This document shows positions 25,256 through 36,366 of a stretch of DNA of 64,000 nucleotides, one piece after another. The notes under the pieces are model-generated. The model searched no databases, had not been told where the DNA came from, and worked only from the letters and a program-made list of their open reading frames with translations. How positions within the stretch are numbered: the first letter of the stretch is position 1; every line of letters begins with the position of its first letter. The stretch lies in the NCBI RefSeq assembly GCF_030814715.1, contig NZ_JAUSVO010000004.1, forward strand, positions 248,001-312,000, given 5' to 3'. Origin of the DNA: Kaistia dalseonensis. GTDB lineage: Bacteria > Pseudomonadota > Alphaproteobacteria > Rhizobiales > Kaistiaceae. Position numbers and translations under genes: made by a program.

Positions 25256-28200
25256 TCAGGCATTGGCTTCCGCCCCCTTGTGCTCGATCGCCTCGGGCTT
25301 CGCCGCCGCCTTCTTCCCGTCGCGCCCGCCGATCAGCTTGTAGAAGAGCGGGATGAAGAAGGTCGCGATGAAGGTTGCGGCCAGCATGCCGCCGATGACG
25401 CCGGTGCCGATCGAGTGTCGGCTCGCCGAACCGGCGCCGGTCGAGATCGCGAGCGGCAGCACGCCGAGGATGAAGGCGAGCGACGTCATGACGATCGGGC
25501 GGAAGCGGAGCTTGGCCGCTTCCAGCGCGGCGTCGAAGGCGCTCATCCCTTCCTGCCGCTTCAGGACGGCGAACTCGACGATCAGGATCGCGTTCTTGGC
25601 CGCGAGACCGATCAGCGTGACGAGGCCGATCTGGAAGTAGACGTCATTGCTGAGGCCTCTCAGCCAGATCGCGAGCAGGGCGCCGAAAAGGGCGAACGGC
25701 ACGGCGAGGATGACGGCGAGCGGCAGCGACCAGCGCTCATACTGGGCGGCCAGGATCAGGAACACCATGATGATGCCGAAGATCAGGGCCTGCGAGCCGG
25801 CGCCGCCGGTCGCGATTTCCTGGTAGGCCGAGCCGGTCCAGGCGAGCGTGTAGTTCGCCGGCAGCGTTGCCGCCGCCACCTCGCGCATGGCCGCCAGTGC
25901 CTGGCCGGAGGAGTAGCCCGGCGCCGGATTACCCATGACCTTGGCGGCGGGGAAGTTGTTGAACCGCTCCAGCAGGTCGGGACCGATGGTCCGATCGACG
26001 GTCACGAGAGCGTCGAGCGGGATCATGCTGCCGCTATTGGAGCGCACGAACACCTGGCGCAGATCTTCCGGCTTCTGGCGGAAATTCGCCTCCGACTGCA
26101 GCTTGACCTGGAAATTGCGGCCGTAAAGCGTGAAGTCGTTGACGTAGAGACTGCCGAAGGTCGCCTGCATGGTCGAGAAGATCGAGGTGAGCGGCACGCC
26201 GAGCGCCTTGGCCTTCTCGCGATCGACATTGATCTTGTACTGCGGAATGTTGGTCGCCATCGTCGTGCGAACGCCGGCGAGTTCGGGCCGCTTGGACGCC
26301 GCCGCCACGAGCGCCTGCGTCGTGTTGAACAGCGTTTCAGTGCCCGAGCCGGAGCGGTCCTGCACATAGAGCTCGAAGCCGCCCGTCGTGCTCAGCCCCT
26401 GGATCGGCGGCGGGTTGAAGGCGAGCACCATGCCGTCCTCGACGCCGGCGTTCATGCCCATGATGGCGCCGGGCATGTTGCGCGCGTCGAGATCGGGCGT
26501 GGTGCGCTCGGACCATTCCTTGAGCTTGACGAAGGCCGCACCGGCGCTCGGAGACTGTGTACCGGCGAGCAGGTCGAAGCCCGAAATCGAGAGCACATGG
26601 TCGACCGCCGGATGCTTCAGCCCATTGTCGGTCACGGCCGACATCACGGCCTCCGTGCGCGACAGGGCTGCCGCCGGTGGCAGGATGCCGACCGCCAGGA
26701 TGATGCCCTGGTCCTCCTCCGGAACGAGGGCACCCGGGATCTTCATGAACAGATAGCCCATGGCGCCAATGATGATGGCGAAGATCAGGACGCCCATGGC
26801 CGCGCGCTTGAGGAAGAAGCGGACGCCGGCCGCATAGCCGGCGGTCAGCCTGTCGAAGAAGCGGTTGAACAGGCGGAACGGCGCCCATGGCTCGCTATGG
26901 CCGGGCTTCAGCAGCAGGGCGCACAGCGCTGGCGTCAGTGTGAGGGCAACGATGCCCGAGAGCGTCACCGAGACGGCGATGGTGATGGCGAACTGGCGAT
27001 ACATCTCGCCCGCAAGGCCGCCGGTGAACGCGACCGGAACGAACACGGAGACGAGCACCAGCACGATCGCGATGACGGGACCCGTCACCTCGCCCATGGC
27101 CTTGATGGTGGCCTCCCGGGGCGAGAGCTTCTCCTTCGTCATGATGCGCTCGACATTTTCGAGCACGACGATCGCGTCATCGACCACGATACCGATCGCG
27201 AGCACGAGGCCGAACAGCGTCAGCAGGTTGATCGAGAAGCCGAGCGCCCACATGCCGGCGAAGGTGCCGAGGATGGAGACCGGGACCGCGATCAACGGGA
27301 TCAGCGTTGCGCGCCAGTTCTGCAGGAAGACGAAGACGACCAGGACGACGAGGATGAGGGCCTCGATGAAGGTATGGATGACCTCGTTGATCGATTCCTG
27401 GACGAAGAGGGTCGTGTCGTAGGGGATCTGGTAATGGACACCCTCGGGCATGCGCGTGGCGAGTTCGTCCATGCGCTCCTTCACCGCAGCGATCGTGTTG
27501 AGCGCATTGGCTCCCGGCTGCAGATAAATGGCGAATGGCACGGTCGGCTTGCCGTCGAGTGACGCACTCAGCGAGTAGTCCTGCGCGCCGAGGTCAATGC
27601 GTGCCACGTCGCGAAGGCGGAGCGTCGCGGCATTGGAATCCGAGCGCAGGATGATGTTGCCGAACGCCTCGGCGTCGGGCAGGCGCCCGTCCGTCGTGAC
27701 CGCATAGGAGAAGGAGAGCTTGCCGGCCGTCGGCGGGTCACCCACGCGGCCAGCGGCATATTGCTGGTTCTGCTCGGCGATCGCGTTCGAGACGTCGTCG
27801 GTCGTCAGCCCGTATTGCGCCAGCTTGTCGGGCCGCAGCCAGACGCGCATGGAGTAGTTCTCGCGGCTGAAGAGGGTCGCGTCGCCGACGCCGGGCGTGC
27901 GCTTCATCTCGTCGATGACGTTCAGCAGCGCGTAATTGGCGAGGTAGATGGAGTTATACTGCGGATTGTTGGATGTCAGCGCGACGACCGCGAGAATGGA
28001 GCTCGACTGCTTGTTGACGGTCACGCCGAGGCGCTGGACCTCGGCCGGCAGCGCGGCGACGGCGCGCTGGACGCGATTGTTGACGTTGATCGTCGCCTGA
28101 TCGGCATCCGTGCCGGTGGCGAAGGTCACGATCAACCGCAGCGAGCCTGAACTCGAACTGATCGAGTTCATGTAGAGCATGTTCTCGACGCCGTTGATCT

Positions 28201-28405
28201 GCTCTTCGAGCGGCGCCGCCACGGTCTGCGTCAGCACGTCCGCGCTCGCGCCGGGATAGGTCGCGGTGACGACGACCTGGGGTGGCGTGAGCTCGGGATA
28301 TTGGGCGATCGGCAAAACCCGCATCGTGACGATGCCGGCGAGCGCGATGATGATGGATATGACCGCCGCGAAGACGGGGCGATCGACAAAGAAGCGATTC
28401 ATCAT
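25256..28405 (-). CDS. RND multidrug efflux transporter, HAE-1 family (AcrB/MexB-like)
   Basis: 1049 residues, the full length of inner-membrane RND pumps. Twelve membrane segments with two large periplasmic loops. Proton-relay residues are present: the [15 protein letters not shown] block in TM4 (two aspartates) and a TM10 lysine in [15 protein letters not shown]-terminal [20 protein letters not shown] and [13 protein letters not shown]-type docking segments are intact. It works with the fusion protein overlapping by 4 bases; an outer-membrane TolC partner is not in the window. Substrates probably include lipophilic toxicants; the nearby aromatic pathways make phenolic export conceivable (inference). 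Confidence 0.95.
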   Translation of the reverse strand: MMNRFFVDRPVFAAVISIIIALAGIVTMRVLPIAQYPELTPPQVVVTATYPGASADVLTQTVAAPLEEQINGVENMLYMNSISSSSGSLRLIVTFATGTDADQATINVNNRVQRAVAALPAEVQRLGVTVNKQSSSILAVVALTSNNPQYNSIYLANYALLNVIDEMKRTPGVGDATLFSRENYSMRVWLRPDKLAQYGLTTDDVSNAIAEQNQQYAAGRVGDPPTAGKLSFSYAVTTDGRLPDAEAFGNIILRSDSNAATLRLRDVARIDLGAQDYSLSASLDGKPTVPFAIYLQPGANALNTIAAVKERMDELATRMPEGVHYQIPYDTTLFVQESINEVIHTFIEALILVVLVVFVFLQNWRATLIPLIAVPVSILGTFAGMWALGFSINLLTLFGLVLAIGIVVDDAIVVLENVERIMTKEKLSPREATIKAMGEVTGPVIAIVLVLVSVFVPVAFTGGLAGEMYRQFAITIAVSVTLSGIVALTLTPALCALLLKPGHSEPWAPFRLFNRFFDRLTAGYAAGVRFFLKRAAMGVLIFAIIIGAMGYLFMKIPGALVPEEDQGIILAVGILPPAAALSRTEAVMSAVTDNGLKHPAVDHVLSISGFDLLAGTQSPSAGAAFVKLKEWSERTTPDLDARNMPGAIMGMNAGVEDGMVLAFNPPPIQGLSTTGGFELYVQDRSGSGTETLFNTTQALVAAASKRPELAGVRTTMATNIPQYKINVDREKAKALGVPLTSIFSTMQATFGSLYVNDFTLYGRNFQVKLQSEANFRQKPEDLRQVFVRSNSGSMIPLDALVTVDRTIGPDLLERFNNFPAAKVMGNPAPGYSSGQALAAMREVAAATLPANYTLAWTGSAYQEIATGGAGSQALIFGIIMVFLILAAQYERWSLPLAVILAVPFALFGALLAIWLRGLSNDVYFQIGLVTLIGLAAKNAILIVEFAVLKRQEGMSAFDAALEAAKLRFRPIVMTSLAFILGVLPLAISTGAGSASRHSIGTGVIGGMLAATFIATFFIPLFYKLIGGRDGKKAAAKPEAIEHKGAEANA

Positions 28406-29550
28406 TCGGCCTGCGCGGTTTGGACGATGGTCTTGGAGGCCGCCACGGGGGAGCCGGGGCGCACCTTGATGACGCCCGACGTGATGATGCGATCACCGGA
28501 TTTGAGGCCGCTGGTGACGACCCAGCCGCCCTCGACCGATTGGCCGAGCTCGATCGGCGCGATCGCCGCCACGTCCTTGTCGTCGATCGTATAGACGAAC
28601 TTGCCCTGCGGACCCTGGAGGACCGCAATCTCCGGCACGACGATGGCCGACGGAATGGTCATGCCCGTGACGGTGACGCGCACGAACTGGCCGGGGATCA
28701 GCCGCATGTCGGGATTGGCGAAGACGGCGCGGGAGAGGATCGTGCCCGTCTGCGTGTCGATGCTGGAGGAGGTGAAATCGATAGCGCCGGACTTGTCGTA
28801 GGCCGTCTCGTCGCCAAAGGTCAGGCTGGCCGAGAGCTTGACGTCCGTCAGATCGTGGCTTTCGACGATGCGACGGATCTCGGCCGCATTGGCATCGGTG
28901 AAGGAGAAGGTGACGTAGACCGGGTCGAGCTGGGTGATCTTGGTCAGCAGGCTGCCGGTGCTGATCAGGCTGCCCTCCGGCAGGACGTCGAGGCTCGTCA
29001 CCCCATCGATCGGGGCACGAACCGTCGCATAGTCGAGATTGATCTGCGCCGTCTTGAGCTGAGCGTCGGCCGCGGCAACGGAAGCCTCGGCGAGTTCGAC
29101 CGCTGACAGGGCGTCGTCGCGCGCCTTCTGGGTTCCGACCTGACGATCGAAGAGCTCCACCGCGCGGGTCTTGTCGCGATTGGCCTGCGAGAGCTGGGCC
29201 TGGGCGGTCTGCACCTGCGCCGCAGCGCGCGCGACATCGGCCTCGTAGGTGGTCGGATCGATCTGGAACAGCACATCGCCGGCCTTGACCCGCGCGCCTT
29301 CGACATAGGCGCGCTGTTTCAGGATGCCGCCGACCTGGGCGCGGACCTCGACCTCGCGGAACGCGGAGACCCGTCCGGCATAGGTGTAGCTGAGCGGAAC
29401 TTCGCGCGCATTGACCGTGGTGACCTCGACATTGGGCGGCGGGGGCGCGCCGGGCGTCTGTGCGGCGGCAATTTGCGCTCCCGCAATCAGGAAGCTGACG
29501 CCGAGGCCTATGATGGATAAATTTCGGCTGATCTGGTGGGGCAGATTCAT
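28402..29550 (-). CDS. RND efflux periplasmic adaptor (AcrA/MexA-like)
   Basis: 382 residues with an N-terminal signal sequence ([18 protein letters not shown]) and no lipobox cysteine, so probably anchored by an uncleaved helix or secreted. Membrane-fusion domains in order: barrel-sandwich hybrid ([20 protein letters not shown]), an alpha hairpin (about 100-165: [19 protein letters not shown]), returning lipoyl half ([19 protein letters not shown]) and beta barrel. First gene of the pump operon; divergent from a TetR gene across an AcrR-like operator. Confidence 0.93.
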   Translation of the reverse strand: MNLPHQISRNLSIIGLGVSFLIAGAQIAAAQTPGAPPPPNVEVTTVNAREVPLSYTYAGRVSAFREVEVRAQVGGILKQRAYVEGARVKAGDVLFQIDPTTYEADVARAAAQVQTAQAQLSQANRDKTRAVELFDRQVGTQKARDDALSAVELAEASVAAADAQLKTAQINLDYATVRAPIDGVTSLDVLPEGSLISTGSLLTKITQLDPVYVTFSFTDANAAEIRRIVESHDLTDVKLSASLTFGDETAYDKSGAIDFTSSSIDTQTGTILSRAVFANPDMRLIPGQFVRVTVTGMTIPSAIVVPEIAVLQGPQGKFVYTIDDKDVAAIAPIELGQSVEGGWVVTSGLKSGDRIITSGVIKVRPGSPVAASKTIVQTAQAE

Positions 29551-29598
29551 GACACTTTACCGGAAAAAGGAGTGGGGTCGCCTTATTGCATTGCAGCA

Positions 29599-29622
29599 TA
29601 TATACCGACAAGAATGTATGTA
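29599..29622. promoter_or_regulatory. AcrR/TtgR-like operator
   Basis: The right half-site GAATGTATGTA (29612-29622) is identical to the half-site of the E. coli AcrR operator; the left half, TATATACCGAC (29599-29609), is degenerate. Two bases separate the halves. It lies 17 bases upstream of the TetR ATG 29639 and 48 bases upstream of the adaptor ATG, so it should control both directions. Confidence 0.65.
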
Positions 29623-29638
29623 AAGGGAAGGACGCCGG

Positions 29639-30331
29639 ATGAGACGAACCAAATCGGAGTCTGAGGAAACGCGGCAACGCATTCTGGACGCTGCGGAAAC
29701 CGTATTCCTCGAAAATGGCGTGTCCGGAACGTCGCTGGAGCGCATCGCCAAAGCAGCCGCGGTCACGCGCGGCGCGATCTACTGGCATTTCTCGGATAAG
29801 CAGGAGCTGTTTGCCGCGATGATCGAGCGTGTTCGCACGCTGCATGGCTGCTTGATCGAACGGGAACTGACCGGGATGGAGGATCCACTGACCTTCATCG
29901 CCGGGCGGGCGTATCAGATCGTCAACCTATTCGAGAGCGATGCGCATATGCGGCTCGTCTATAAAATTATCGTGACCCGCTGCGAATATGTCGGCGAGAT
30001 GCAGGAAGCGCTCGTCCTTCAGCGCTCGCTGCACGAGACGATGATCTCGGTTTTCCGCCGGGCCTTCGACGTCGCGGAGGCAAATGGCGAACTCGGCCGG
30101 GAATGGACCGCCGAGACCGCAACCGCCACGCTGACATGCTTTCTCTCCGGCATGCTGAACGACTGGCTGCGCTACGAGTTGACCGGCGCATTTCCCGATA
30201 CGATGCGCCGCTCGCTCAAATGCCTCGCCATGTCGTTCCGCAGCGGCTGTGTGCAGGCGCCGCCGACAAGTGAGCCGTCGCGGGTCGCCGAGCCCGCCAT
30301 GGCGTTCGGAGAAACACGGACGCCCGGCTGA
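29639..30331 (+). CDS. TetR/AcrR-family repressor of the divergent RND pump
   Basis: 230 residues; ATG 29639 with AGGGAAGGA upstream. AcrR/TtgR-like: N-terminal TRQRILDAAETVFLENGVSG and the recognition helix SLERIAKAAAVTRGAIYWHF, followed by SDKQELFAAMIERV. TtgR-type length and a C-terminal ligand domain (VNLFESDAHMRLVYKIIV) fit a drug-sensing repressor of the divergent pump. Named acrR-like by similarity only. Confidence 0.92.
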   Translation: MRRTKSESEETRQRILDAAETVFLENGVSGTSLERIAKAAAVTRGAIYWHFSDKQELFAAMIERVRTLHGCLIERELTGMEDPLTFIAGRAYQIVNLFESDAHMRLVYKIIVTRCEYVGEMQEALVLQRSLHETMISVFRRAFDVAEANGELGREWTAETATATLTCFLSGMLNDWLRYELTGAFPDTMRRSLKCLAMSFRSGCVQAPPTSEPSRVAEPAMAFGETRTPG

Positions 30332-30344
30332 TGTCAGCCGGGCG
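30321..30344. terminator. Bidirectional hairpin between tetR and pobA
   Basis: CGCCCGGCTGA (30321-30331) and TCAGCCGGGCG (30334-30344) are perfect inverse complements; allowing a 6-base loop leaves a 9-bp GC stem. The TGA stop of the TetR gene is inside the element, and the pobA stop lies 22 bases further. Confidence 0.65.
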
Positions 30345-30365
30345 CCGCCGGGGGGCTGTTCGTAT

Positions 30366-31601
<1,236 letters not shown>

Positions 31602-31664
31602 TCACGGCTTGACGTGAATGGAGCATTCGCGCAGCCTATTGGACAAATCGAACATGGACCTCCA

Positions 31665-32540
31665 ATGTCGACCGCTAACGTCCCGGCTTATTGGCTCTAT
31701 GGCGAACGCCGCGGAGATCGCTTTCCCGACGCGCTGCACATCGAGACGATCAACGCCCGCAGCGCGATCAACAATTGGCGCATCCAGCCGCATCGCCATC
31801 AGGACATGCATCAGTTCTTCCTGATCGTCGCGGGCGGCGGCCGGGCGCGGATCGACGGTGTCGATCATCGGCTCGCACCCGGAACGGCAATGCTGATCAC
31901 GCCATTCGTCATTCACGAATTCTGGTTCGAAGCGGGGACGATTGGCTATGTCGCGAGCGTCGCGGAGGTGATCCTGCGGCGCTTGTTCGAGCGAGAGCCG
32001 ATGACGATGCAGACTCTTGCGGGTCCGCGGGTGCTGGATCAGCCGCTCGATCGGCCGGAAGTCCAGGAATTGCTGGCCGCCATGCAGGCTGCGCTCGCCG
32101 AATTCGGGCGCAATGCCGGCGGGCGCGAAATCGCGCTTTCAGCCCATGCGGCCTTGCTGGCGACCTGGTTTGCCCGCGCGGCGAGCCAGGTGTCGCGCTC
32201 GCTCGAGCCCTCGGCCGACGGGCGTATCGCCCTCGTCCAGCGTTTCGTCGCCCGCGTCGAGGCCGATTTCCGCAGCCACCAGCCGCTCGATGCCTATGCC
32301 CGGCAGCTCGGCGTGTCGGTGCCGCATCTGACCCGTTGCTGCCGCGAGACGCTCGGCCATCCAGCCATCCGGATCATCCACGACCGGCTCATGATCGAGG
32401 CGCGACGCTATCTCGTCTACACCTCGATGAGCATATCGCAGATCGCCTTCGGACTTGGATTTTCCGATCCAGCCTATTTCTCGCGCTTCTTCGCCGCGCG
32501 GGCCGGCTTGTCGCCGTCGGATTATCGCGCCGCCGGCTGA
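31665..32540 (+). CDS. pobR: AraC-family activator, PobR-like
   Basis: 291 residues from ATG 31665; the frame is open further upstream but conserved sequence starts at MSTANVPAYWLYGE. N-terminal cupin sensor with HRHQDMHQFFLIVAGGGRAR (about residues 38-60) and a C-terminal double HTH (YARQLGVSVPHLTRCCRETL and SISQIAFGLGFSDPAYFSRF). The position divergent from pobA across 126 bases fits an activator that responds to 4-hydroxybenzoate. The 3' end overlaps the convergent pcaB gene by 19 bases. Confidence 0.85.
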   Translation: MSTANVPAYWLYGERRGDRFPDALHIETINARSAINNWRIQPHRHQDMHQFFLIVAGGGRARIDGVDHRLAPGTAMLITPFVIHEFWFEAGTIGYVASVAEVILRRLFEREPMTMQTLAGPRVLDQPLDRPEVQELLAAMQAALAEFGRNAGGREIALSAHAALLATWFARAASQVSRSLEPSADGRIALVQRFVARVEADFRSHQPLDAYARQLGVSVPHLTRCCRETLGHPAIRIIHDRLMIEARRYLVYTSMSISQIAFGLGFSDPAYFSRFFAARAGLSPSDYRAAG

Positions 32541-33589
32541 ACGATCGAAGCGTCCGGCATGAAATTGAGCGCCGCGATCAACTGCCGGGCATGCCCCAGC
32601 GCGGCGCCCGTCGTGATCGCCATCTGCGACAGCACCAGCCATTCCAGCGTCCAGGCGGCGCCGGATCGTTCGTTCTCGTGCACGAGCGCCTGGTGGAGCG
32701 TGCCGACGAGCCCGGCATTGTAGCGGGCGAGAGCGGTCAACACCTCCGCCGCGACCGGGTTCGACTTGTGCGGCATGGCGGACGAACTGCCGCCGCCGGC
32801 GATCCGCACGGCGGCGATCTCGTTTTGTGCCATCAGCGCGACGTCGGCGCCGATCTTCCCGAGCGTGCCCGAGACCAGCGAGAGCCAGCCACCCAGTTCG
32901 GCGATGCTGTCGCGGGCCGTGTGCCAGGCCGGTGCCGCGCCGAGGCCGAGCCGCGCGGCCAGCCTCTCCGCGATGAGATCGCCCTTGCCATCGAGACCGG
33001 AGCGATTGCCGACCGGGCCGCCGAACTGGACGATGAGCAGACGTGGCGTGATTTCGGCCAGCCGGACGCGATCGCGCTGCAGCGGCCGCAGCCAGGTGTC
33101 GAGCTTGTCGGCGGCCGTGAAGGGGAGGGCCCGTTGCATGCGCGTCTGCGCCATGAGGGCGGTCTCGCCATGCGCCGTTTTGAGGTGTTCGAGCGCCTCG
33201 ATCATGCCGGCAAGGCGCGCATCGAGTTCGGCGACGAGCGCCTTCAGCCGCAGGACCAGGCCGGTATCGACGACATCCTGGCTGGTCGCGCCAAAGTGCA
33301 GCCATTTGCCGTGCGGCTCGGCCACCGCCTTGCGCAGCAGCGCGACGAAGGACGGTCCGACGACGCCGTCCTTCGCCATGCCGGCGCGCAGCGCGTCGAG
33401 CGGTGGCCGGAAGCTATGGCACGCCGCCTCGATCGCGGCGGCGGCCTCCGGCGGGATGATGCGGGCCTCCGCTTCGGCGCCCGCGAGCGCCGCCTCGAAG
33501 GCGAGCATGGCCTCGATCTCGCGGTCTTCGGAAAAGAAGGCCTCGATCGTGGCGTCGCTGGCGATTGCGTCGAGTAGAGTTGCGGTCAT
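32522..33589 (-). CDS. pcaB: 3-Carboxy-cis,cis-muconate cycloisomerase
   Basis: 355 residues of the fumarase/aspartase superfamily. It converts 3-carboxymuconate to 4-carboxymuconolactone. Superfamily signature GSSSAMPHKSNPVAAEVL, the substrate loop HFGATSQDVVDTGLVLRL, and AQTRMQRALPFTAADKLDTW. Last gene of the pcaDCHGB cluster, 88 bases after pcaG; no good Shine-Dalgarno precedes ATG 33589, and a run of nine G residues lies in the gap (33628-33636). At 355 residues it is at the short end for PcaB; the C-terminal lyase part is reduced. Confidence 0.93.
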   Translation of the reverse strand: MTATLLDAIASDATIEAFFSEDREIEAMLAFEAALAGAEAEARIIPPEAAAAIEAACHSFRPPLDALRAGMAKDGVVGPSFVALLRKAVAEPHGKWLHFGATSQDVVDTGLVLRLKALVAELDARLAGMIEALEHLKTAHGETALMAQTRMQRALPFTAADKLDTWLRPLQRDRVRLAEITPRLLIVQFGGPVGNRSGLDGKGDLIAERLAARLGLGAAPAWHTARDSIAELGGWLSLVSGTLGKIGADVALMAQNEIAAVRIAGGGSSSAMPHKSNPVAAEVLTALARYNAGLVGTLHQALVHENERSGAAWTLEWLVLSQMAITTGAALGHARQLIAALNFMPDASIVQPAAR

Positions 33590-33677
33590 GGGTTCGGTGT
33601 GTTCCGGGCCAGGGCGGAAAGGTCTGCGGGGGGGGGCGGCGGCAGGAGGATTGGTGTCCTGCGCCGCCCCGCGCCTC

Positions 33678-34304
33678 TCATATATCGAAGAAGATCGTTT
33701 CCTTCTCGCCCTGGAGATGGATGTCGAAGGTATAGGTCGGGACGCCGCTTTCCACCGAGCGGGTCGCGATCAAGGTCGGTATTCTGCCGCGATGCTCGAT
33801 ACGGCCCAGCACAGGATCGGCAGCGTTGGCGGTCTCCTCGTCCTCGAAATAGAGGCGCGTATGGAGGCCGATATTGATGCCGCGCGCGACGACCCAGAAG
33901 GTGATGTGCGGCGCCATGGGCCGGCCGTCGAAATAGGGGGCCGAGCCGGGCTTGATCGTCTCGAAGCGATAGAGGCCCGTCACGCCGTCGACGGGCTGGC
34001 GCGCCCAGCCGGTGAAGGCCGGATCGGCCGTGCCGCGATGCTCGCCACGCCCCGGATAGAGGCCGTCTGCATCGGCCTGCCAGATTTCGATCAGCGCATC
34101 CTTGAGGAGATTGCCGCCGCCATCGATCACATGGCCGGTTACGACGATCCGTTCGCCCTTGACGGCGGCGGGAACCGGTTCCGAGCCCAGATCGGCGGCG
34201 TAGACGCCGTTGATGCCGATGAAATTCGGGTTCGTGCCGATATGGACATAGGGGCCCGCGGTCTGCGACGGGCTCTCTCTCAGTCTTCCGAGCTTCTGGA
34301 CCAT
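33678..34304 (-). CDS. pcaG: Protocatechuate 3,4-dioxygenase, alpha subunit
   Basis: 208 residues from ATG 34304, with AAGGAGG upstream. Non-catalytic alpha partner of the intradiol dioxygenase: TAGPYVHIGTNPN near the N-terminus, IEIWQADADGLYPG, and FETIKPGSAPYFDGRPMAPH followed by ITFWVVARGINIGLHTRLYF. The alpha subunit lacks the full Tyr/Tyr/His/His iron set, as expected. ATG overlaps the pcaH stop by 1 base (TGATG), so translation is coupled. Confidence 0.95.
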   Translation of the reverse strand: MVQKLGRLRESPSQTAGPYVHIGTNPNFIGINGVYAADLGSEPVPAAVKGERIVVTGHVIDGGGNLLKDALIEIWQADADGLYPGRGEHRGTADPAFTGWARQPVDGVTGLYRFETIKPGSAPYFDGRPMAPHITFWVVARGINIGLHTRLYFEDEETANAADPVLGRIEHRGRIPTLIATRSVESGVPTYTFDIHLQGEKETIFFDI

Positions 34305-35047
34305 CAATTGCCCTCCTTGCGGTTCTCGAACATGGTCGAGCGACGCCCGCGCAGCACGATGTCGAACTTGTAGGCGAGCGTATCCATCGGCAGTGATGCC
34401 TCGCGGTCGAGCGCTGCAACCAGCGTTTCCACGGCCTCGCGGCTCGGTATGCTCTGGACGATCGGGCACTGCCAGATCATCGGGTCGCCCTCGAAATACA
34501 TCTGCGTGATCAGCCGTTGTGCGAAGGCATGGCCGAAGATCGAGAAGTGGATATGCGCCGGCCGCCAGTCATTGACGCCGTTCGGCCAGGGATAGGCGCC
34601 CGGCTTGATGGTGCGGAACCAGTAGCGGCCTTCCTCGTCGGTGATGGTGCGTCCGCAACCGCCGAAATTCGGATCGATCGCCGCCAGATAGGTCTCTTTC
34701 TTGTGGCGATAGCGACCGCCGGCATTGGCCTGCCAGAACTCGACGAGCGCGCCCGCAACCGGCCGGGCATTCTCATCGAGAACGCGGCCATAGACGATGG
34801 TGCGTGGGCCGATCGGGTCGCCCGTGGTCGCGAAATTGCGGATCAGGTCGTTGTCGAGCGGCCCCAGCATGTCGTGGCCGAACACCGGACCCGTCATCTC
34901 GGAGATCGTATTGCCGAGCGAGAGCAGGGCATTGCGGGGCGAACGCAGCACCGAGGTCTTGTAGTCGGGCGTAAAGGCCGGCGGATGCCACGCTCGGTCA
35001 CGCTGGAAGAATGCGCCGTCCTGATAGGATGAATTCTCGTTTCGCAT
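34304..35047 (-). CDS. pcaH: Protocatechuate 3,4-dioxygenase, beta (iron-binding) subunit
   Basis: 247 residues from ATG 35047 with GGAGGAGGT upstream. It cleaves protocatechuate between its hydroxyl groups to 3-carboxy-cis,cis-muconate. The non-heme Fe(III) ligands are visible: Y113 (GRYRHK), Y152 (GAYPWP), and H165/H167 (RPAHIHF). The N-terminal [19 protein letters not shown] leader is typical of PcaH. A longer reading frame upstream overlaps pcaC and is not used. Confidence 0.96.
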   Translation of the reverse strand: MRNENSSYQDGAFFQRDRAWHPPAFTPDYKTSVLRSPRNALLSLGNTISEMTGPVFGHDMLGPLDNDLIRNFATTGDPIGPRTIVYGRVLDENARPVAGALVEFWQANAGGRYRHKKETYLAAIDPNFGGCGRTITDEEGRYWFRTIKPGAYPWPNGVNDWRPAHIHFSIFGHAFAQRLITQMYFEGDPMIWQCPIVQSIPSREAVETLVAALDREASLPMDTLAYKFDIVLRGRRSTMFENRKEGN

Positions 35048-35075
35048 GATGGGACCTCCTCCCGATCTCGCGCCG

Positions 35076-35477
35076 TCAGCCCTTGGTCTTGGCCTCGGCG
35101 TCCATGTCCGCATAGGTTTTTGCGGCAATCTTGAATGCGTGGTTCGCCGCCGGCACGCCGGCATAGATCGCGACGTGCAGCAGCGCCTCCTTGATGTCGT
35201 CCATGCTGGCGCCGGTGTTGCGCGTGGCGCGGACATGCATCGCGACCTCGTCATGGTGGCCAAGCGCGGCCAGAAGCGCGATGGTGAGCATGGAGCGCTC
35301 GCGCTTGCTGATCGTCTCGCGCGACCAGACCGAGCCCCAGGCACTTTCGGTGATCAGCGTCTGGAAGTCGGTGTTGAAGGGCGTGGTCGATGCCACGGCC
35401 GCGTCGACATAGGACGCCCCCAGAACCGCGCGGCGCGTCGCCATGCCGGTCTTGTAGCGATCCGTCGGTTCAGACAT
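35076..35477 (-). CDS. pcaC: 4-Carboxymuconolactone decarboxylase
   Basis: 133 residues from ATG 35477, overlapping the end of pcaD by 8 bases. It decarboxylates 4-carboxymuconolactone to 3-oxoadipate enol-lactone. CMD-family features: [20 protein letters not shown] and [20 protein letters not shown], followed by [15 protein letters not shown]. Full length for a stand-alone PcaC, not fused to PcaD as in some bacteria. Confidence 0.95.
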   Translation of the reverse strand: MSEPTDRYKTGMATRRAVLGASYVDAAVASTTPFNTDFQTLITESAWGSVWSRETISKRERSMLTIALLAALGHHDEVAMHVRATRNTGASMDDIKEALLHVAIYAGVPAANHAFKIAAKTYADMDAEAKTKG

Positions 35478-36264
35478 GGCCGTTCTCCTCGAGATGGCGG
35501 GCAATCAGGGCCGCGAGAGCCGCCGGCTGCTCGACGGGCGGAATGTGGCCGCAGGATGCGATGGTCTCGAACCGGGCGCCCGGGATGCGATCCGCCGTGG
35601 CGCGCACGAGGTCCGGCGGCGTCGAGAGATCCTGGTCACCCGCGACGACGAGGGTCGGAGCGGCGATGGTGCAGATCCGCTCGGTCAGGTCCGTGTCGCG
35701 GATCGCGGCGCAACTACCAACATAGCCCTGCGGCGGCGTTCGCAGCAGCAGGTTGCGCCAGCCGGCGAGATCGACGGGGCGTGTATCGCGGAAGTTCGGC
35801 GTGAACCAGCGCTCCATCACGGCGTCGGCGATCGGCGCGAGGCCACCATTTCGCACTGCGTCGATCCGCGCGGCCCAGCTATCGGCCGTGCCGATCTTGG
35901 CCGCCGTATCGGCGAGGACGAGCGCCGCGAGCCGCTCCGGAGCACGCAGCGCCAGATTCTGCGCGATGAGCCCGCCGATCGAGAGCCCGACCAGCGCAAA
36001 ACGCCCGAGGCCCAGACGGTCGGTCAAGGCGAGCAGGTCGTCGGTGTGGTCGTCGATCGAATAAGGCCCGGCCGGCGCATCGGAAAGGCCATGGCCGCGC
36101 TTGTCATGGAGCACGATCCGCCAGCGCGTCCCGAGGCGCGCGGCGACGTCGTCCCAGATGCGAAAATCCGTGCCGAGCGAATTCGCAAAGACGATTGCGG
36201 GCGCGTCGGACGGCCCTCTCTCGGCCCAGTGGATCACCAGATTGTTGAGCAGCGAAAACGCCAT
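35470..36264 (-). CDS. pcaD: 3-Oxoadipate enol-lactonase
   Basis: 264 residues, alpha/beta hydrolase fold. Nucleophile elbow GLSIGG with S95, acid in AGDQDLSTP, and histidine in SCGHIPPVEQP. It hydrolyses the enol-lactone to 3-oxoadipate. First gene of pcaDCHGB, divergent from pcaQ; the PcaQ-type box lies 86 bases upstream. The downstream enzymes (3-oxoadipate CoA-transferase and thiolase) are not in the window. Confidence 0.95.
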   Translation of the reverse strand: MAFSLLNNLVIHWAERGPSDAPAIVFANSLGTDFRIWDDVAARLGTRWRIVLHDKRGHGLSDAPAGPYSIDDHTDDLLALTDRLGLGRFALVGLSIGGLIAQNLALRAPERLAALVLADTAAKIGTADSWAARIDAVRNGGLAPIADAVMERWFTPNFRDTRPVDLAGWRNLLLRTPPQGYVGSCAAIRDTDLTERICTIAAPTLVVAGDQDLSTPPDLVRATADRIPGARFETIASCGHIPPVEQPAALAALIARHLEENGHV

Positions 36265-36349
36265 GGCGGATCAGGGTCCGTTTGATGAAAACAGGGAAAG
36301 GATAAATCGTGGCGGATATTCATGTAAAATGACATTATCGATCATTCAT

Positions 36350-36365
36350 ATAACTCCGGAGTTAT
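36350..36365. promoter_or_regulatory. PcaQ-type operator overlapping the pcaQ translation start
   Basis: ATAACTCCGGAGTTAT is a perfect 16-bp palindrome. It matches the ATAAC-n6-GTTA layout of the PcaQ box known from Sinorhizobium. The site contains the CCGGAG Shine-Dalgarno of pcaQ and touches its start codon, so a bound regulator should repress its own translation or transcription while activating pcaD. Confidence 0.75.
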
Positions 36366-36366
36366 G

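Noticed and set aside
24704-27562. 952-codon plus-strand frame across the RND pump gene
   Set aside because: Antisense to the complete AcrB-like gene; Arg/Asp/Glu/His-rich with no domain.
33628-33636. Run of nine G residues as a phase-variable tract upstream of pcaB
   Set aside because: It is outside coding sequence, between pcaG and pcaB. Slippage could alter only spacing; nothing supports phase variation.
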